64,000 bases of DNA from Lanius collurio (lineage: Eukaryota; Chordata; Aves; Passeriformes; Laniidae). The position numbers and the translations under genes were made by a program. Numbering within the stretch: the stretch's first letter is position 1; the number at the start of each line of letters is the position of its first letter. Shown piece by piece: positions 11,751 through 21,109 of this stretch. The DNA is taken from NCBI GenBank assembly GCA_020086605.1, contig JACBWW010000004.1:46045649-46109648 (forward strand). The letters run 5' to 3'. Under the pieces are notes generated by a model. It saw nothing but the letters and a program-made list of their open reading frames with translations. It was not told the origin of the DNA and searched no databases.

Positions 11751-12421
11751 ATACCTTCCCTTGTGGCTGTGGCAGAGGGAGAGCTGGGTCCAGGGGACAT
11801 CTGCTGCATTTGGTTCCTTTGTTTTGGTGTGTTATGAGAGGTGGGCATTAGAAATCATGGAGCAGAAAATAAATGTAGTTTTGCAATGAAATCTCTCTTT
11901 CAGAAGAGCTCTGCTACCTGTATGCAAGGCAAAACCCACTGACATTTCTGTAGAGTACAGCAGAAATGTAGAAACAAAAGGCAGATGGGTGGTTATGGAT
12001 TTGCCTGGTGGTGTAGTAGTGATTCTGACTGGGCTTGGGGCTGAAGAGTTAAATGTATCTCATTCTGCTTCTCTACTGTGTAAGAATGATCTGATTACCT
12101 GATCCCAGATTACAAACTGTAGCATCTTAGTCAGTGATGTGTGGTGAGTTGCTCCCTAGTTAAAAGGCAGGTAGATATTCTTGTAAAGTTACATATTTTG
12201 AAGCTGATAAATTCTTTTTGAATTACTTTACTGTTGATAAAGCATAGTTTCCTCTCCCAGACACAAGCTACTGATGCCATAATGATTTTCCGCCTTTTCT
12301 TTTATATCCCTTTAATACCTTTTTATAACTTCTGTGTTCTTAGTGTTTTCTCCCTACATTCTTGGACTAGTTTGTTCAGCTAGAAAAATAAACATTTTAG
12401 AAGCTTCTAGGTAGGGATCAG

Positions 12422-12740
12422 TGTGCCCCAGACCCCAAGGTCCTCTCCAGAACACATTCTGTAAACTAAGATAGAACCATCCAGGGGAAGGTTCCTTGGG
12501 GAGGGGGGCTCATTCGAGCCTCTCATTGGGGAATTTTTGATAGATATGATAATTAGTAAGACCTAGAATGTTACACCAGATCTTTTGGGGGTGTGCATTG
12601 TGGGGTGCATTTTGGTGCATTCGACCTGGACGTGGTGCACCTAAGGATCCTTAAAATAAATACCAAGGTAAAATCCCTTTTTCCCTTCTAACCATGTTTG
12701 ACTCTTGATTTTAAGACCAAGAAGAGGCATCACTACAACA
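12422..12740 (+). mobile_element. Probable solo LTR just beyond DBX1
   Basis: TGTGCCCCAGACCCC near 12422 and ACTACAACA ending at 12740 give TG...CA ends. Between them lie GGGGTGTGCATTGTGGGG, a GGACGTGGTGCACCTAAGG block and AAAATAAATACC, an R/U5-like poly(A) region. I recognise this as an avian ERV LTR type. The exact 5' boundary is uncertain and I could not see a clean target duplication. It lies about 50 bp past the inferred DBX1 mRNA end, in antisense orientation to DBX1. Confidence 0.65.
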
Positions 12741-12794
12741 ACCTGTTAACCAGAACCAAGTATTACTGAATGATCAAATTTGGAAATCTACTTT

Positions 12795-13866
12795 TTTTTT
12801 AATTTGACAATCATCCACTTTAATATATATACATATTTAAAGTCTGTACACAGTAAAATACAAAATAAAAGTGTTTCTTTATAAGTTACACAATTAAACA
12901 GCTGCATTTGCCTGTAGTTTAGCTGTCATTTAATTAAAAAAAAAAAAAAAAAAGAGAGAGAAGCATTGTTGAGCCATTGTTATATTCATTGACAATAACC
13001 TTGGTATAAAACACCCATACAGAGTAAGTGTACAAAATAGTGTACAGTTCATATAAGCTGTGCAAAGACAGCAAAGTTCAGTTAAAAATCAAAGAGGCGT
13101 ATCCACTTTCCTCTGTCCACACCATGGATAGCAGAAGCAAAGTGGAAAATAAATACAAACCTGTGGGCAAAAAGGTGGGTTAGACAGTGCTTTGAACACA
13201 ATATTGATGAATACATGAATATGAAAATCATAGGATCTCCATTACACAGGGCAGGCTTGCATGATACCTTCAAAGTCATTCCAGGGATATCAATGGATCT
13301 GTTGCACAAGCATGGTGCTGTTTGGGATGAGGAGGGAGGCAGCGCTTGGTCTGTGTCCCTCAAGGTTATTTATTTTGGAGGAAAGGCTTGCTAGATCAGA
13401 CAAGTCTTCAGTAGTGTCTGAAGTAATATGGTAGCTGGAAATTCACTTGAAAGGTAATAAAAATGGTCACACCATATATATTGTATCTTTTGATGTTTTT
13501 TTTTTTTTTTTACCTGGGGGAAGAAGTTTCCTTTCCTGCAGGGGAATTTCCCTTTCCTCCCTGCTGTAGAGCCAGGAACTGCCTGTCTGTTTTTTTGGTA
13601 GAAGGTAGCTAACTGAGCAAATATTGCTTGCTAAGCAGAGAGAGTTAAGAAAAGTTTGACAGATATTCTGGACATGAAAACCTCCACACAGGGCAACAAA
13701 TTAGGAATACCAGGGAGAAGGAAGTCTTGCAGCTATTGTGATAAAGAACCTGTATTGAAGAAGCATGTGGACATTGGGGTGGGACAGCACCTCTTCAATT
13801 TATAGCACTCTGGTTTATTTACATCTTTGCAGTGTCCCCATGTGATGGTAGGAGCGGGCAAGGGAT
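12795..13866 (-). other. DBX1: DBX1 3' UTR
   Basis: This follows the DBX1 stop on the - strand. It is AT-rich, with an A/T run at about 12936-12954. The end is inferred from ATTAAA on the - strand at 12824-12819, followed 10-30 nt later by an A-rich then T/G-containing stretch. An upstream alternative AATAAA-type signal exists near 13367. Length about 1.07 kb. Confidence 0.55.
12819..12824 (-). terminator. DBX1: Candidate poly(A) signal ATTAAA, DBX1
   Basis: On the - strand ATTAAA is preceded by AT-rich UTR and followed by a plausible cleavage zone at 12790-12810. ATTAAA is the commonest variant of the poly(A) signal. Confidence 0.5.
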
Positions 13867-14244
13867 CTAAGAGACTGTTATCTCCTCCTCTTCTTCTTCC
13901 CCTTCATCATCCTCTTCCTCTGAGTCTGAGAAGTCTGAAGGTTTGCTGGGGCTGCTGGAATGGGATGGAGAAGGAGACATCTGGGAGTCCAGTCTGTCCC
14001 TCAGGTGTAGATGTTCAGGGGACGGGTGGTAGGTTAAGGGATGCCGGGGGCTGGGTGGGCTCACGGGGGGAACTTCTTCCTCCTCCTCCTCCTCTCCTGA
14101 GCATTTCTTGCCTACGTCACTGAGGTCTGGGTGAGGGTTGAACTTGGTGGGGAGGGTCTGTTCTCTGCAGCCACCAGAAGAGAGAAGCTCTCTTTCTTTG
14201 GAGTTTCTCCATTTCATCCTCCTGTTCTGGAACCAGATCTTCAC
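13867..14244 (-). CDS. DBX1: DBX1 exon 4 (recognition helix and acidic tail)
   Basis: 378 nt, 125 residues and a TAG stop at 13869-13867. It starts GTG AAG ATC TGG, the VKIW of the recognition helix. Two GAG/GAA-rich runs encode poly-Glu, so codon-repeat length variation is likely here. The final SDSEEEDD...EEITVS tail is diagnostic for DBX1. Confidence 0.97.
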   Translation of the reverse strand: MKIWFQNRRMKWRNSKERELLSSGGCREQTLPTKFNPHPDLSDVGKKCSGEEEEEEEVPPVSPPSPRHPLTYHPSPEHLHLRDRLDSQMSPSPSHSSSPSKPSDFSDSEEEDDEGEEEEEEITVS

Positions 14245-17200
14245 CTAGGGGACAAAGCAACAAAGAAGAGAAATGGTTCAGTCAGTAAAGCAGGGACCAG
14301 GGAAGGTGTTTTGATTGCGCTCTCAAGCCCCTGCACATGCCCAAACTAAAGCTAACATGAACCACAGAATTTGATCTTTGGAGGACCCTAGGAGAGAGCT
14401 CGGGGCAATATGGTCCTACTCACCTAGCTGGGAATCGTGCCATTTTTGGCTCTATTGATTGTCTGTAACTTGCTTTGGATGTTTTCCCTGCTACCATCCC
14501 CTTCTCCCCCATCCTCTCAAGCTGCCGCCGGGAGTGGGGGAATCTTTGCTCCCCACACACTCTCTGCCCTCCCTCGACCTGGTGTCCCTCTCACCTGTGA
14601 GTCCTTGAGGCCCAGCTTGGCTGCCAGCTTCTTCCTGTCGGGTTTGCTGATGTACTTCTGTTTCTGGAACATCTTCTCCAGCGCCTTGCGCTGCACGTCG
14701 GAGAAGACGGCGCGGCGCAGCATCCCCCGGCGGGGCTTGCCCCGGGCAGCCAGCGGCCAGGAGAAGGTGCCAGGGATGGGGACCACGGCGGAGGCAGCTG
14801 TGGGAGGGACACACGGCACTGAGCAGAGCGGGACAGGCCCCCACCATCCCTCCCTGCCCTCCGGGCGGGCGCTTATCAACCTGGGGCGGTGAAAAGGAGC
14901 TTTAGGCTTAACCAGCCGCCCCCCTTTCAGGCAGCGATCGCCGGGATTAGATCTATCAACTCAAATGTGGAAAATGGGTCAATGGTGGCCGGTTTTGTTG
15001 GGAGATTCAAAGGTCTCCGGCCTGAAAAGGCAAAGCGAGGCGTACCGGCTAAGATAGAGGTATAATAAAAAAGCTCTCCCTCCCACTCAGAAGCATTTGA
15101 TTTTTTTTTCAGATGCTTTTATCATTTCAGATGCTTTATTATGCTCGAGATGAAAATGAGGACTTTTCTGATTCCGAACAAAACCGCTCCTCTTCAGATG
15201 CAGTTTTGATCAATCAGTATTCATCTTTTTATAATAATCTCTTCTCTCTCCCTCCTCCCCCCCCACCCCTAAAGTTGGAGAATTCAATTCGCAGACATGA
15301 AAAGTAACAGCTAATTAGCACACTGCCTGGTTCCCAATGGCATTAGTATGATAAAAAAGGGCAGAGTTTCGCCTTAAAAAAAAAAAAAAAAAAAGGAGGG
15401 GGGGAACCTCCCCAAGAGAGACAGAGATGCTAATGAAGCGTGAATGGTAATTGTGTAGTAATGAACTAACAGAAAAAGACTGAGGACAAGCAGCTATCGC
15501 CATATATTATTGGAACAAAAGAGATTTACAATTTCAAACTAAACACAACGGCATGCCAGGCTCCTCGGGAGAATACTGATGGCACAATCGTCTCTTTCCC
15601 CAAATCATTTTCATTAAATGGACATGAAAAGCTATTTATAAAGCTCAAGTTGTTTTTGTTAGGCCATTCACATGCTGGAGAAAAGAAGCAAATTCCATTA
15701 TCCAGAGGATGAATAGAAGAGCTTGGGTTATTTTTTTTTTCTCTCTCCCTTTCCCTGTTTTCTATTTAAATTAATAGCTTGTTTGTGTAATTAGATTTAG
15801 GGTTTGGTTGTTTGGTGTGTTTTTTTTTTGTGGTTTTTTTTGTTTTTGTTTTTATTATTGTTGTCTCAACACCCTAATACTTAGTGCTGTAAGAATCACA
15901 CCTCCATGGCCTGTTTTCTCGCCTTTACCGTGGTGTTTGACGGTGCAGCCGGGAAGGTGGAGGAGGGAAGGGTTAGTACGCGGCAGAGGTGCAGCAGGGG
16001 AGGGTGGAGCAGGGCAGTCACGCCGCTGCCGCAGCGTGCTGGACCCGCCCGTAACGCGGCGGGGCGGGAGGGTTTGGGGACACCCAGGGGCTCCCTCCCT
16101 GTCCTCTCCTTCCCTCCGTCCGTCCCTGCGCGGGCGCGGAGCGCGGGCGGCGGCGGGAACTGACCGCCCCTCGTGGTGCTGAAACAGCAGCGCCGGCCCG
16201 GCGGGAGGGAAGGAGGGAGGGAGGGGGACCTGCCTCGCCTCGGGACCGTGACAATCCCGGCTAATTTGCGGATCAGCGGGAGGAGCGGGCAGGGAATGTC
16301 AGGCAGTCACTGCCTGTGCTAAATCGGGCAGCAAATTGGCGCGACTGATGCTTGAATGTTGTACTCCCTCCAACCTCTGAACTGCGGCATAACCCCGCCG
16401 GGGGGAACGGAGGGACGGCAGACATCAGCGGGCAGTGCCTCCAGAGGGGCCCGCCCGCACTCGGGGACAGTTTTAAACACCTACCTGGGAAATAGGAAGA
16501 TCTGAGAAAGGGCTGGAAGGATCCTTCAAAGTACGGAAAGGAGAAAGTCTTTGGCGGGACGCTCTGAAGCAACGCAGGGGAGGTTTCTAGTAAATAAATA
16601 AAATCAAATTAAACGGAGGGTAAGCACCGGTTGGACTCGACCGACGGTAAGGGTGAGTTCTGTTTCTTGGTCTGGAGATCAATGCTGTGGTACTTTTAGA
16701 AAAAATAAAAGAGCCAGACTGAACTCGGAACGGCCGAGGAAAAGTGGCACTTTTGCTGGGTTTGCCAGCAAAGAGGTACCCTTGAGGACAGGTTCAGCCA
16801 GAAGACACGGCCGGGGGACCTCTCGCCTCTGGGACCACTCCCTCCACCTGCTCCTCCCGTCTGTCCTGCGGCGGAGCGGGACCGGCCGCGGGCAGCCCCT
16901 CGCCCCCGAAATCCGAGCGACATCGGAGGGCTCTGCAGTTCGGGACAGGGTCCTCCCTCCCTTTCCTAAACCGGCTCCCTGCGCTGCCCCTCTCCCGGTA
17001 CCCCTCTCTCCTGCGGGCCGTGTGTCCCCAGGGCCCGGAGCCGGGGCCGGCGGCGAGCTCGGGGTGTCCCCCGCTTACCGGCTCGGGGCGTGGAGGAGAG
17101 AATGGCGTTGACTCCAAACTTCAGGAAAGTGGAGTCGCTGCTGGAAGTCTGTGGCGAACAGATCCTCCTGGAGCCGGCGGTGGTGGAGCTGGGGAGCTCC

Positions 17201-17430
17201 GGTGTTCCCGAGTCCGTCCTGGCGGCCGAGGTTGGAGGGGACATGCTGGGCGGGGGGGCAGACCTGGGCAGGTAACTGGTGGGCCTGCTGATCCGGATCA
17301 AATCTTCCACCAGGAAGCTGGAATGGCTGGAAAAAGCCGACTGCAGCGACTGAGGCAAGGTGAGGGTAGGGGTCGGCCGGAGTAGGCTGGGGTAGACGGC
17401 TGGAGGGGCGATGAGGCTGGGGAACATCAT
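13867..17430 (-). CDS. DBX1: Developing brain homeobox protein 1 (DBX1), complete, four exons
   Basis: DBX1 is a nuclear homeodomain transcription factor that sets p0/V0 interneuron progenitor identity in the ventral neural tube and hindbrain. Coding exons in transcript order are 17430-17079, 16586-16485, 14797-14595 and 14244-13867, which total 1035 nt and 344 residues, close to the mammalian length. Residues 39-45 (FLVEDLI) resemble an eh1 Groucho-binding motif. Residues 176-235 are the homeodomain: F at position 8, L at 16, and VKIWFQNRRMKW with W48, F49, Q50 and N51. The C-terminal tail is rich in Ser, Pro and Glu, has seven consecutive Glu from residue 270, and ends EEITVS. The last intron splits the homeodomain between positions 44 and 45, a site shared by many homeobox genes. 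All introns are GT/AG. The ATG at 17430-17428 is followed by a second ATG (MMFP), as in the family, with a purine at -3. DBX2 is the nearest alternative, but its tail and N-terminus differ and NAV2 synteny fits DBX1. Confidence 0.97.
14245..14594 (-). other. DBX1: DBX1 intron 3
   Basis: 350 bp, phase 0, between homeodomain positions 44 and 45. Donor GTGAGA, acceptor CCCCTAG with a pyrimidine tract. Confidence 0.9.
14595..14797 (-). CDS. DBX1: DBX1 exon 3 (first 44 positions of the homeodomain)
   Basis: 203 nt. Acceptor AG at 14799-14798 and donor GT at 14594-14593. It encodes residues 152-219, including VPIPGTFSWPLAARGKPRRG and the homeodomain from position 1 to 44, ending LGLKDSQ. Confidence 0.97.
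14798..16484 (-). other. DBX1: DBX1 intron 2, with candidate regulatory block
   Basis: 1687 bp, phase 1. Its exon 2 side (about 15930-16484) is strongly CpG-rich. The middle, about 15090-15720, is AT-rich and holds many homeodomain-type cores (TAAT/ATTA), for example around 15307-15320 and 15430-15465. It also has a SOX-like ACAATTTC/AACAAAAG context near 15514-15535. An A run (15377-15394) is followed by a G run. I read the middle as a candidate intronic enhancer from motif density alone. Confidence 0.6.
16485..16586 (-). CDS. DBX1: DBX1 exon 2
   Basis: 102 nt. It completes a Glu codon (GAA) with exon 1 and encodes TSPALLQSVPPKTFSF and the aromatic-rich YFEGSFQPFLRSSYFP segment typical of DBX proteins. 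It ends CCA G before GTAGGT. Confidence 0.95.
16587..17078 (-). other. DBX1: DBX1 intron 1
   Basis: 492 bp, phase 1, with GTAAGC at the donor and a CTAG acceptor. It is GC- and CpG-rich on the exon 1 side and AT-rich near the acceptor. Confidence 0.9.
17079..17430 (-). CDS. DBX1: DBX1 exon 1 coding part
   Basis: It codes for 117 residues plus one base. It starts MMFPSLIAPPAVYPSLLRPT and contains the eh1-like motif. It ends ...LSSTPRA plus G before GTAAG at 17078-17074. The exon lies in a CpG-rich domain. The third of the exon before the donor (Ser/Thr/Pro-rich) is the part expected to vary most between species. Confidence 0.95.
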
Positions 17431-17556
17431 CTCAGGGGCCGTCCGTGGAGCCGGGCTGGGGCCGCTCGCCTGCTTGTTTGTTTGTTTGCTTTTGTTTTAT
17501 GCTTTGCAAACCTGGATTGGTAAAGATCCAGCCAGCGAGCCTGGCGGAGTTCTCTC
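17431..17556 (-). other. DBX1: DBX1 5' UTR (inferred)
   Basis: The interval between the start codon and the initiation site expected about 25-30 bp after the TATA box. A short UTR of roughly 125 nt, without an upstream intron signal. Confidence 0.5.
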
Positions 17557-17580
17557 TGCCCCTTCCTCCTGGACCATGGG

Positions 17581-17587
17581 TTTTATA
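17581..17587 (-). promoter_or_regulatory. DBX1: TATA box of DBX1
   Basis: On the - strand the sequence reads CTATAAAAC, with TATAAAA at 17587-17581. This is about 150 bp before the start codon, inside the CpG-rich promoter region. Spacing to the CCAAT boxes is about 105 and 130 bp. No other TATA-like site of this quality lies between them. Confidence 0.7.
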
Positions 17588-17691
17588 GTGGTCAGCCCCG
17601 CTGAGGCTCTTTCAAAAGTGACAGCCCCAACAATGGGGTTCAACAAAGTTCTCCACTTGAGCTTCATTCAGGGCGAGCTCCTGGCTTCTCC

Positions 17692-17696
17692 ATTGG
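17692..17696 (-). promoter_or_regulatory. DBX1: CCAAT box, proximal
   Basis: CCAAT on the - strand (within GACCAATGG). It lies about 105 bp upstream of the TATA box. Likely NF-Y site by sequence and position. Confidence 0.55.
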
Positions 17697-17715
17697 TCCG
17701 GGGCTGCAATTTATG

Positions 17716-17720
17716 ATTGG
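17716..17720 (-). promoter_or_regulatory. DBX1: CCAAT box, distal
   Basis: A second CCAAT on the - strand (CCAATCATAAA), 24 bp upstream of the first. Paired CCAAT boxes at 2-3 helical turns are common for NF-Y promoters. Confidence 0.5.
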
Positions 17721-19190
17721 ATTAGACTTCATAAGCAACCGGGGCACAATGGCCCCGCCACAAAGAAAGTGTAGTCATCAATTTTGCATATTGACCGCCT
17801 CTTTGGAATACAGCGCTCCAAAGGCTCCCAGCAGGGTTTTGTTCAGAGGCAACACACACAGGCTAATTAAATGCCTATTTAAAAGTTTCGAATGACATCT
17901 TGCCTCGTAGAAAAGGAATTATTTAAAGAAAGCACTAAATTTATTTGCCGCTCCCCTGCTGAGTTTAGGAAATAAATCAATAAATATTCATATAAACTTA
18001 TCTGCGGGCTCTCAGAAAAGCATGGGTTTTGTGGATTTGAAAATACAAATTAGAAAACGTGGAACTAAGCTCTCTTGAAGGAGAAACACATTTGGAGAGT
18101 GGGTCCCACCGTGATTTGAGCCTATTCTGCTCCTGCTATTAGTATGAGGCAGAATTAGTGCGCGTAGATGGGGTTGTTTTTTTTATCTGGACATCAAAGG
18201 TCCGGAATAAGGCATATTTGCGGTGTCAACTTCTCCTTTCAAGATCCGAGCTTCGTAAAAGTCTCGTGTACTTGTGTTCAAGCAAGAGGTTTGCCCAGAC
18301 CGAAATGTGAGCCTTGATGTGGCCGGGAAGAGCTCTGCTCCCTCAAAATCTGAGTATTGCACACAAAAGAGATCTGCACAGCTTTGTGGGACTAGAGCAA
18401 CCCCTTCGGCTTCTCAGTCTGTTGCTCCTCTGTGACTTATCTACGTTAAAAATAGTGGGAATCGCTACCCTCCAACTGTGAAAATGAAGACAACTTTGTA
18501 GCGTTTGGATCCCTTTGGCTGAAGTTATCTGACCTACTCTCGGCTTTTGTCGGTGACTCGAAGCAGCCAAATTCACCTGATCTCGCTCTTTATCTGTGGG
18601 CGTGTGCAGGATTTCGGAAGGTGTATTAGACAGTGCAGCAGAGCCCGGAGTCCCCTAACTGGTGTGAGGGACAAATGACATTTCCTAACGGGAAAGCAGT
18701 AAATAAGATTTTTCTGGCAGAGAGGTTTTGTTTGTGGTGGCAAATATGAAAATAGGAGCAAGTGGAGTTAGTTTCCTTTGGAGGTGGGTGATGAAAGCTG
18801 CTATTGAGAGTGGTTTTACCTGATTTCTCTGTTAAAGACTATAACAGATGTGTTAAATGTCCTATGTTTTAAAAGCACCCCATTCAGTCCTTTGGTGTGT
18901 CTGAACCTTTGCAAGCAGAAGTGTGCAGCTCAACCATGCAGCCTTTATCCTATTAACCATGAACTAACTGTCACCTTCAGCTGTTTTCCCTTTTTACTTT
19001 TTAACACAAAGCTTTCTCAAAAATCTTATTAACCAGCTTTATTTCTCTCGATGGTTTTTGTCCGGACGTTTTGTGTTGATTATCTCCATGTCGATGCTTT
19101 AACCATTCAATAAAAGTGCATCTGCGATTTATATCACATTAGGGAAGAAAGAAAGTCTGTTAAACCTCTCCCTTGATTCAAATCAAAAAG
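17720..19190. promoter_or_regulatory. DBX1 upstream flank, candidate proximal enhancer block
   Basis: The first 350 bp upstream of the CCAAT boxes is free of repeats and rich in developmental motifs. It has an octamer-like TTTTGCATATTGA near 17782, CTTTGGAATAC and CTCCAAAGG (TCF/LEF-like CTTTG cores) at about 17800-17824, GCTAATTAAATG near 17861, and several AATAAAT/ATAAAC stretches to 18000. Mouse Dbx1 is known to use a multi-kilobase 5' regulatory region. Farther out, to 19190, I see no gene or repeat. The enhancer call rests on motif content only. Confidence 0.45.
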
Positions 19191-19429
19191 TTATTTATTA
19201 GAGAGGACGGAATCAGCCCTGGAAATTGTATGATCCTGACAAGCTTTCCCGGTGCTGTTCGCCGGCCCCCAGCAGCTGAGCACCTGCGGACGGCTGACTT
19301 GGAAGGTCCGCCATCTGAAAGCATCACTTTGATATGAAACCTCGCCGCAGTTTTTCCCCCACTCCCCAGTTTTTTTGGTCTTGATGCTTAGCAGGTAAAG
19401 AAAAAGGGGAAGGAAGGCGTGGGCAGAGC

Positions 19430-19800
19430 TCAGCGGGCTCGGGGTGCGGACGGGTCCCCGCCACCTGCCCCCCGCCACCTGCCCCCCGCCCCCGTTCAGG
19501 CTCCGCCGTGCCGGGGGTGCCCGGGGGGAGCGGGAGCTGTCCCGCCCTGCTCCGGGCTCAGCTCTCCGCTCGCCCCTACCCCTGGCGCTCGGGGTTACCT
19601 CAAGCCCCGTTTATGCGCAGCGCAGCTCTCAGGGTGTTATTTAGCAAGCGAGCGAGACGGCAGCGAATGGAAAGAGCAAACGGGGTTTTCCCAATAAAAT
19701 AATTACCTGGAACCCCGCCAGTCCCTGGTGCCGTCTCTGTCCCCTGCTCTCTGCCCCTCTCGCAGCCGCCCCCAGATCGCGGCGTTTCCCAGCTGAGCTC
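19430..19800. promoter_or_regulatory. Upstream CpG-rich block 1
   Basis: A GC- and CpG-rich block about 2-2.4 kb upstream of the DBX1 start codon. It contains a tandem of CCCGCCACCTGCCC at about 19457-19490. No convincing coding frame: open frames occur in several frames at once, as expected of GC-rich DNA. Confidence 0.55.
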
Positions 19801-20330
19801 CTCCCGGGCTGTTGCGAGAACACTTAGTTTTTTTACAGTCATTATAGGTTTCCTTTGAGATGATTTACTCCTTTCTTTACTTATACATTGGGGGCATTTT
19901 GTCTCACTATAGACCAACTGCTGCTAATTTCTCTGGTTTTAAAAAAGAGGGGCTGACATTTTCTGGAAGGTTGGGTCAAACGCATGCTGGGGCACGCGTG
20001 GACCCGGTTCCTTGTGATGCGTCTGAGCACACTCATAAAGAATTCCTTAAGCACCACGGCAAAAGGGACTAGACATCTACTGAAAGGGAAGATAGACCAT
20101 AAGAAACCAAGAAATCAGACGAAAGGATCTTATTTTAAGTGATCTCCTTTGGAAGTTTCTTTTCAAAGGCAGTGATCATTTAAGAGAAAGGGAATTCTAA
20201 TGTCTCAGGATAAAACCTGTGACTAATGCCGTTTGACCTATGCTCAGGCAGTTTTGTGCTTCCTGCCATTCATTTTAATGTCGTTATCTTCAAATTTATT
20301 TCTTAAAAGTCAACTCATTTTCTTTCTCAC

Positions 20331-20333
<3 letters not shown>

Positions 20334-20363
<30 letters not shown>
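20334..20363. repeat. A30 homopolymer
   Basis: Thirty consecutive A, followed by an A/G-rich stretch. No LINE or SINE body precedes it, so it looks like a simple tract and not a retroposon tail. Confidence 0.9.
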
Positions 20364-20365
<2 letters not shown>

Positions 20366-20405
20366 AAGAAGAAAGGAAAAAGAGCCCAAACCCAAAACTG
20401 CCGGC

Positions 20406-20435
20406 GGGTGAGGGGTGGGGAGGGGGAGGTGGGGG
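20406..20435 (+). other. Potential G-quadruplex
   Basis: Five G runs at 20406-20408, 20412-20415, 20417-20420, 20422-20426 and 20431-20435, separated by 1-4 nt, satisfy the standard G4 pattern on the + strand. Confidence 0.7.
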
Positions 20436-20509
20436 TTGAAGCTGCGTGTGTCCCGGTCCGAGGCTGGTAATCCGCATGAAATTGGGAGAGCCAGCACTTC
20501 AAATCCAGA

Positions 20510-20850
20510 GACCAAAGGGCTCTGCAGGGCCTGGCCGGCGCCCCCCCGGCGGCTCGGATCCGCGCTCGGAGCCCCGTCCCTCTCCCGCATCCCCGGCCCC
20601 GGGAGACGGACGTCTCAATCACCGCCACGGCGCGGCCCCACGCGGGACACCCTCCGGGGACAGCCCCTGTCCCGCCGGGCGGCTTCCTGCAGCTGGGTGG
20701 AAGCCGAAATTCTCGTCCCTCCCTCCCCGACACCCGGGAGCCGCTCCACAAGGGACCAGCCCATCCTCGCTCCGCTCCCCCCGGGCTGCCCGGCCCCGCA
20801 GTGCCCCGCTTCTTCCTCCCCAAAGCCGCGGTGCAAAGGTGTGTGTGCAC
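20510..20850. promoter_or_regulatory. Upstream CpG-rich block 2
   Basis: A dense CpG block about 3.1-3.4 kb upstream of DBX1, bounded by a G4 motif and a polypyrimidine tract. No exon can be defined. A second small CpG-rich piece follows at about 20959-21070. Frames open through it on both strands are composition artefacts. Confidence 0.55.
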
Positions 20851-20869
20851 CTTTTAGGTTGGTTTCCTA

Positions 20870-20958
20870 TTTTTTCCCCCCACTTTTTTTTCCCTTTTTC
20901 TTTACTTTTTTTTTTTTTTCTTTTTTTTTTTTTCTTTTTTTTTTTTCTTTTTTTTTCC
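20870..20958 (+). repeat. Polypyrimidine tract, about 89 bp
   Basis: T with interspersed C, broken by only two A (20882 and 20904). From 20905 to 20958 it is pure pyrimidine. Such tracts can form triplex (H-) DNA and are common slippage sites. Confidence 0.9.
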
Positions 20959-21109
20959 GCCGGAGAGGATCTGGCGGGACAGGGATACTCCGTCCCTGCT
21001 GTGTCCCAGCCCCCCTAAGGATGCTCATCGACCACGCCGGCAGCTTGAATGGAGGCTGCGGGGGCGAGGCTGTATTAAGACACCTAAGTCTTCACCTTTA
21101 GAATTCAAG

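Larger units (their letters stand above)
15930..17440. promoter_or_regulatory. DBX1: CpG-rich domain over DBX1 exons 1-2
   Basis: CpG dinucleotides are frequent from intron 2 through exon 1, with the densest part at 16020-16270 and 16720-17100. Such islands over developmental homeobox genes are usual Polycomb/Trithorax targets. The extent was judged by eye. Confidence 0.7.

Noticed and set aside
20334..20363. A30 run as the tail of a retroposed gene or SINE
   Set aside because: No element body or target duplication is visible on its 5' side.
20415..21101. 228-codon open frame on the + strand upstream of DBX1
   Set aside because: It is open only because of GC-rich sequence followed by the polypyrimidine tract (poly-Phe). 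An alternative + frame and the - strand are open over the same DNA.
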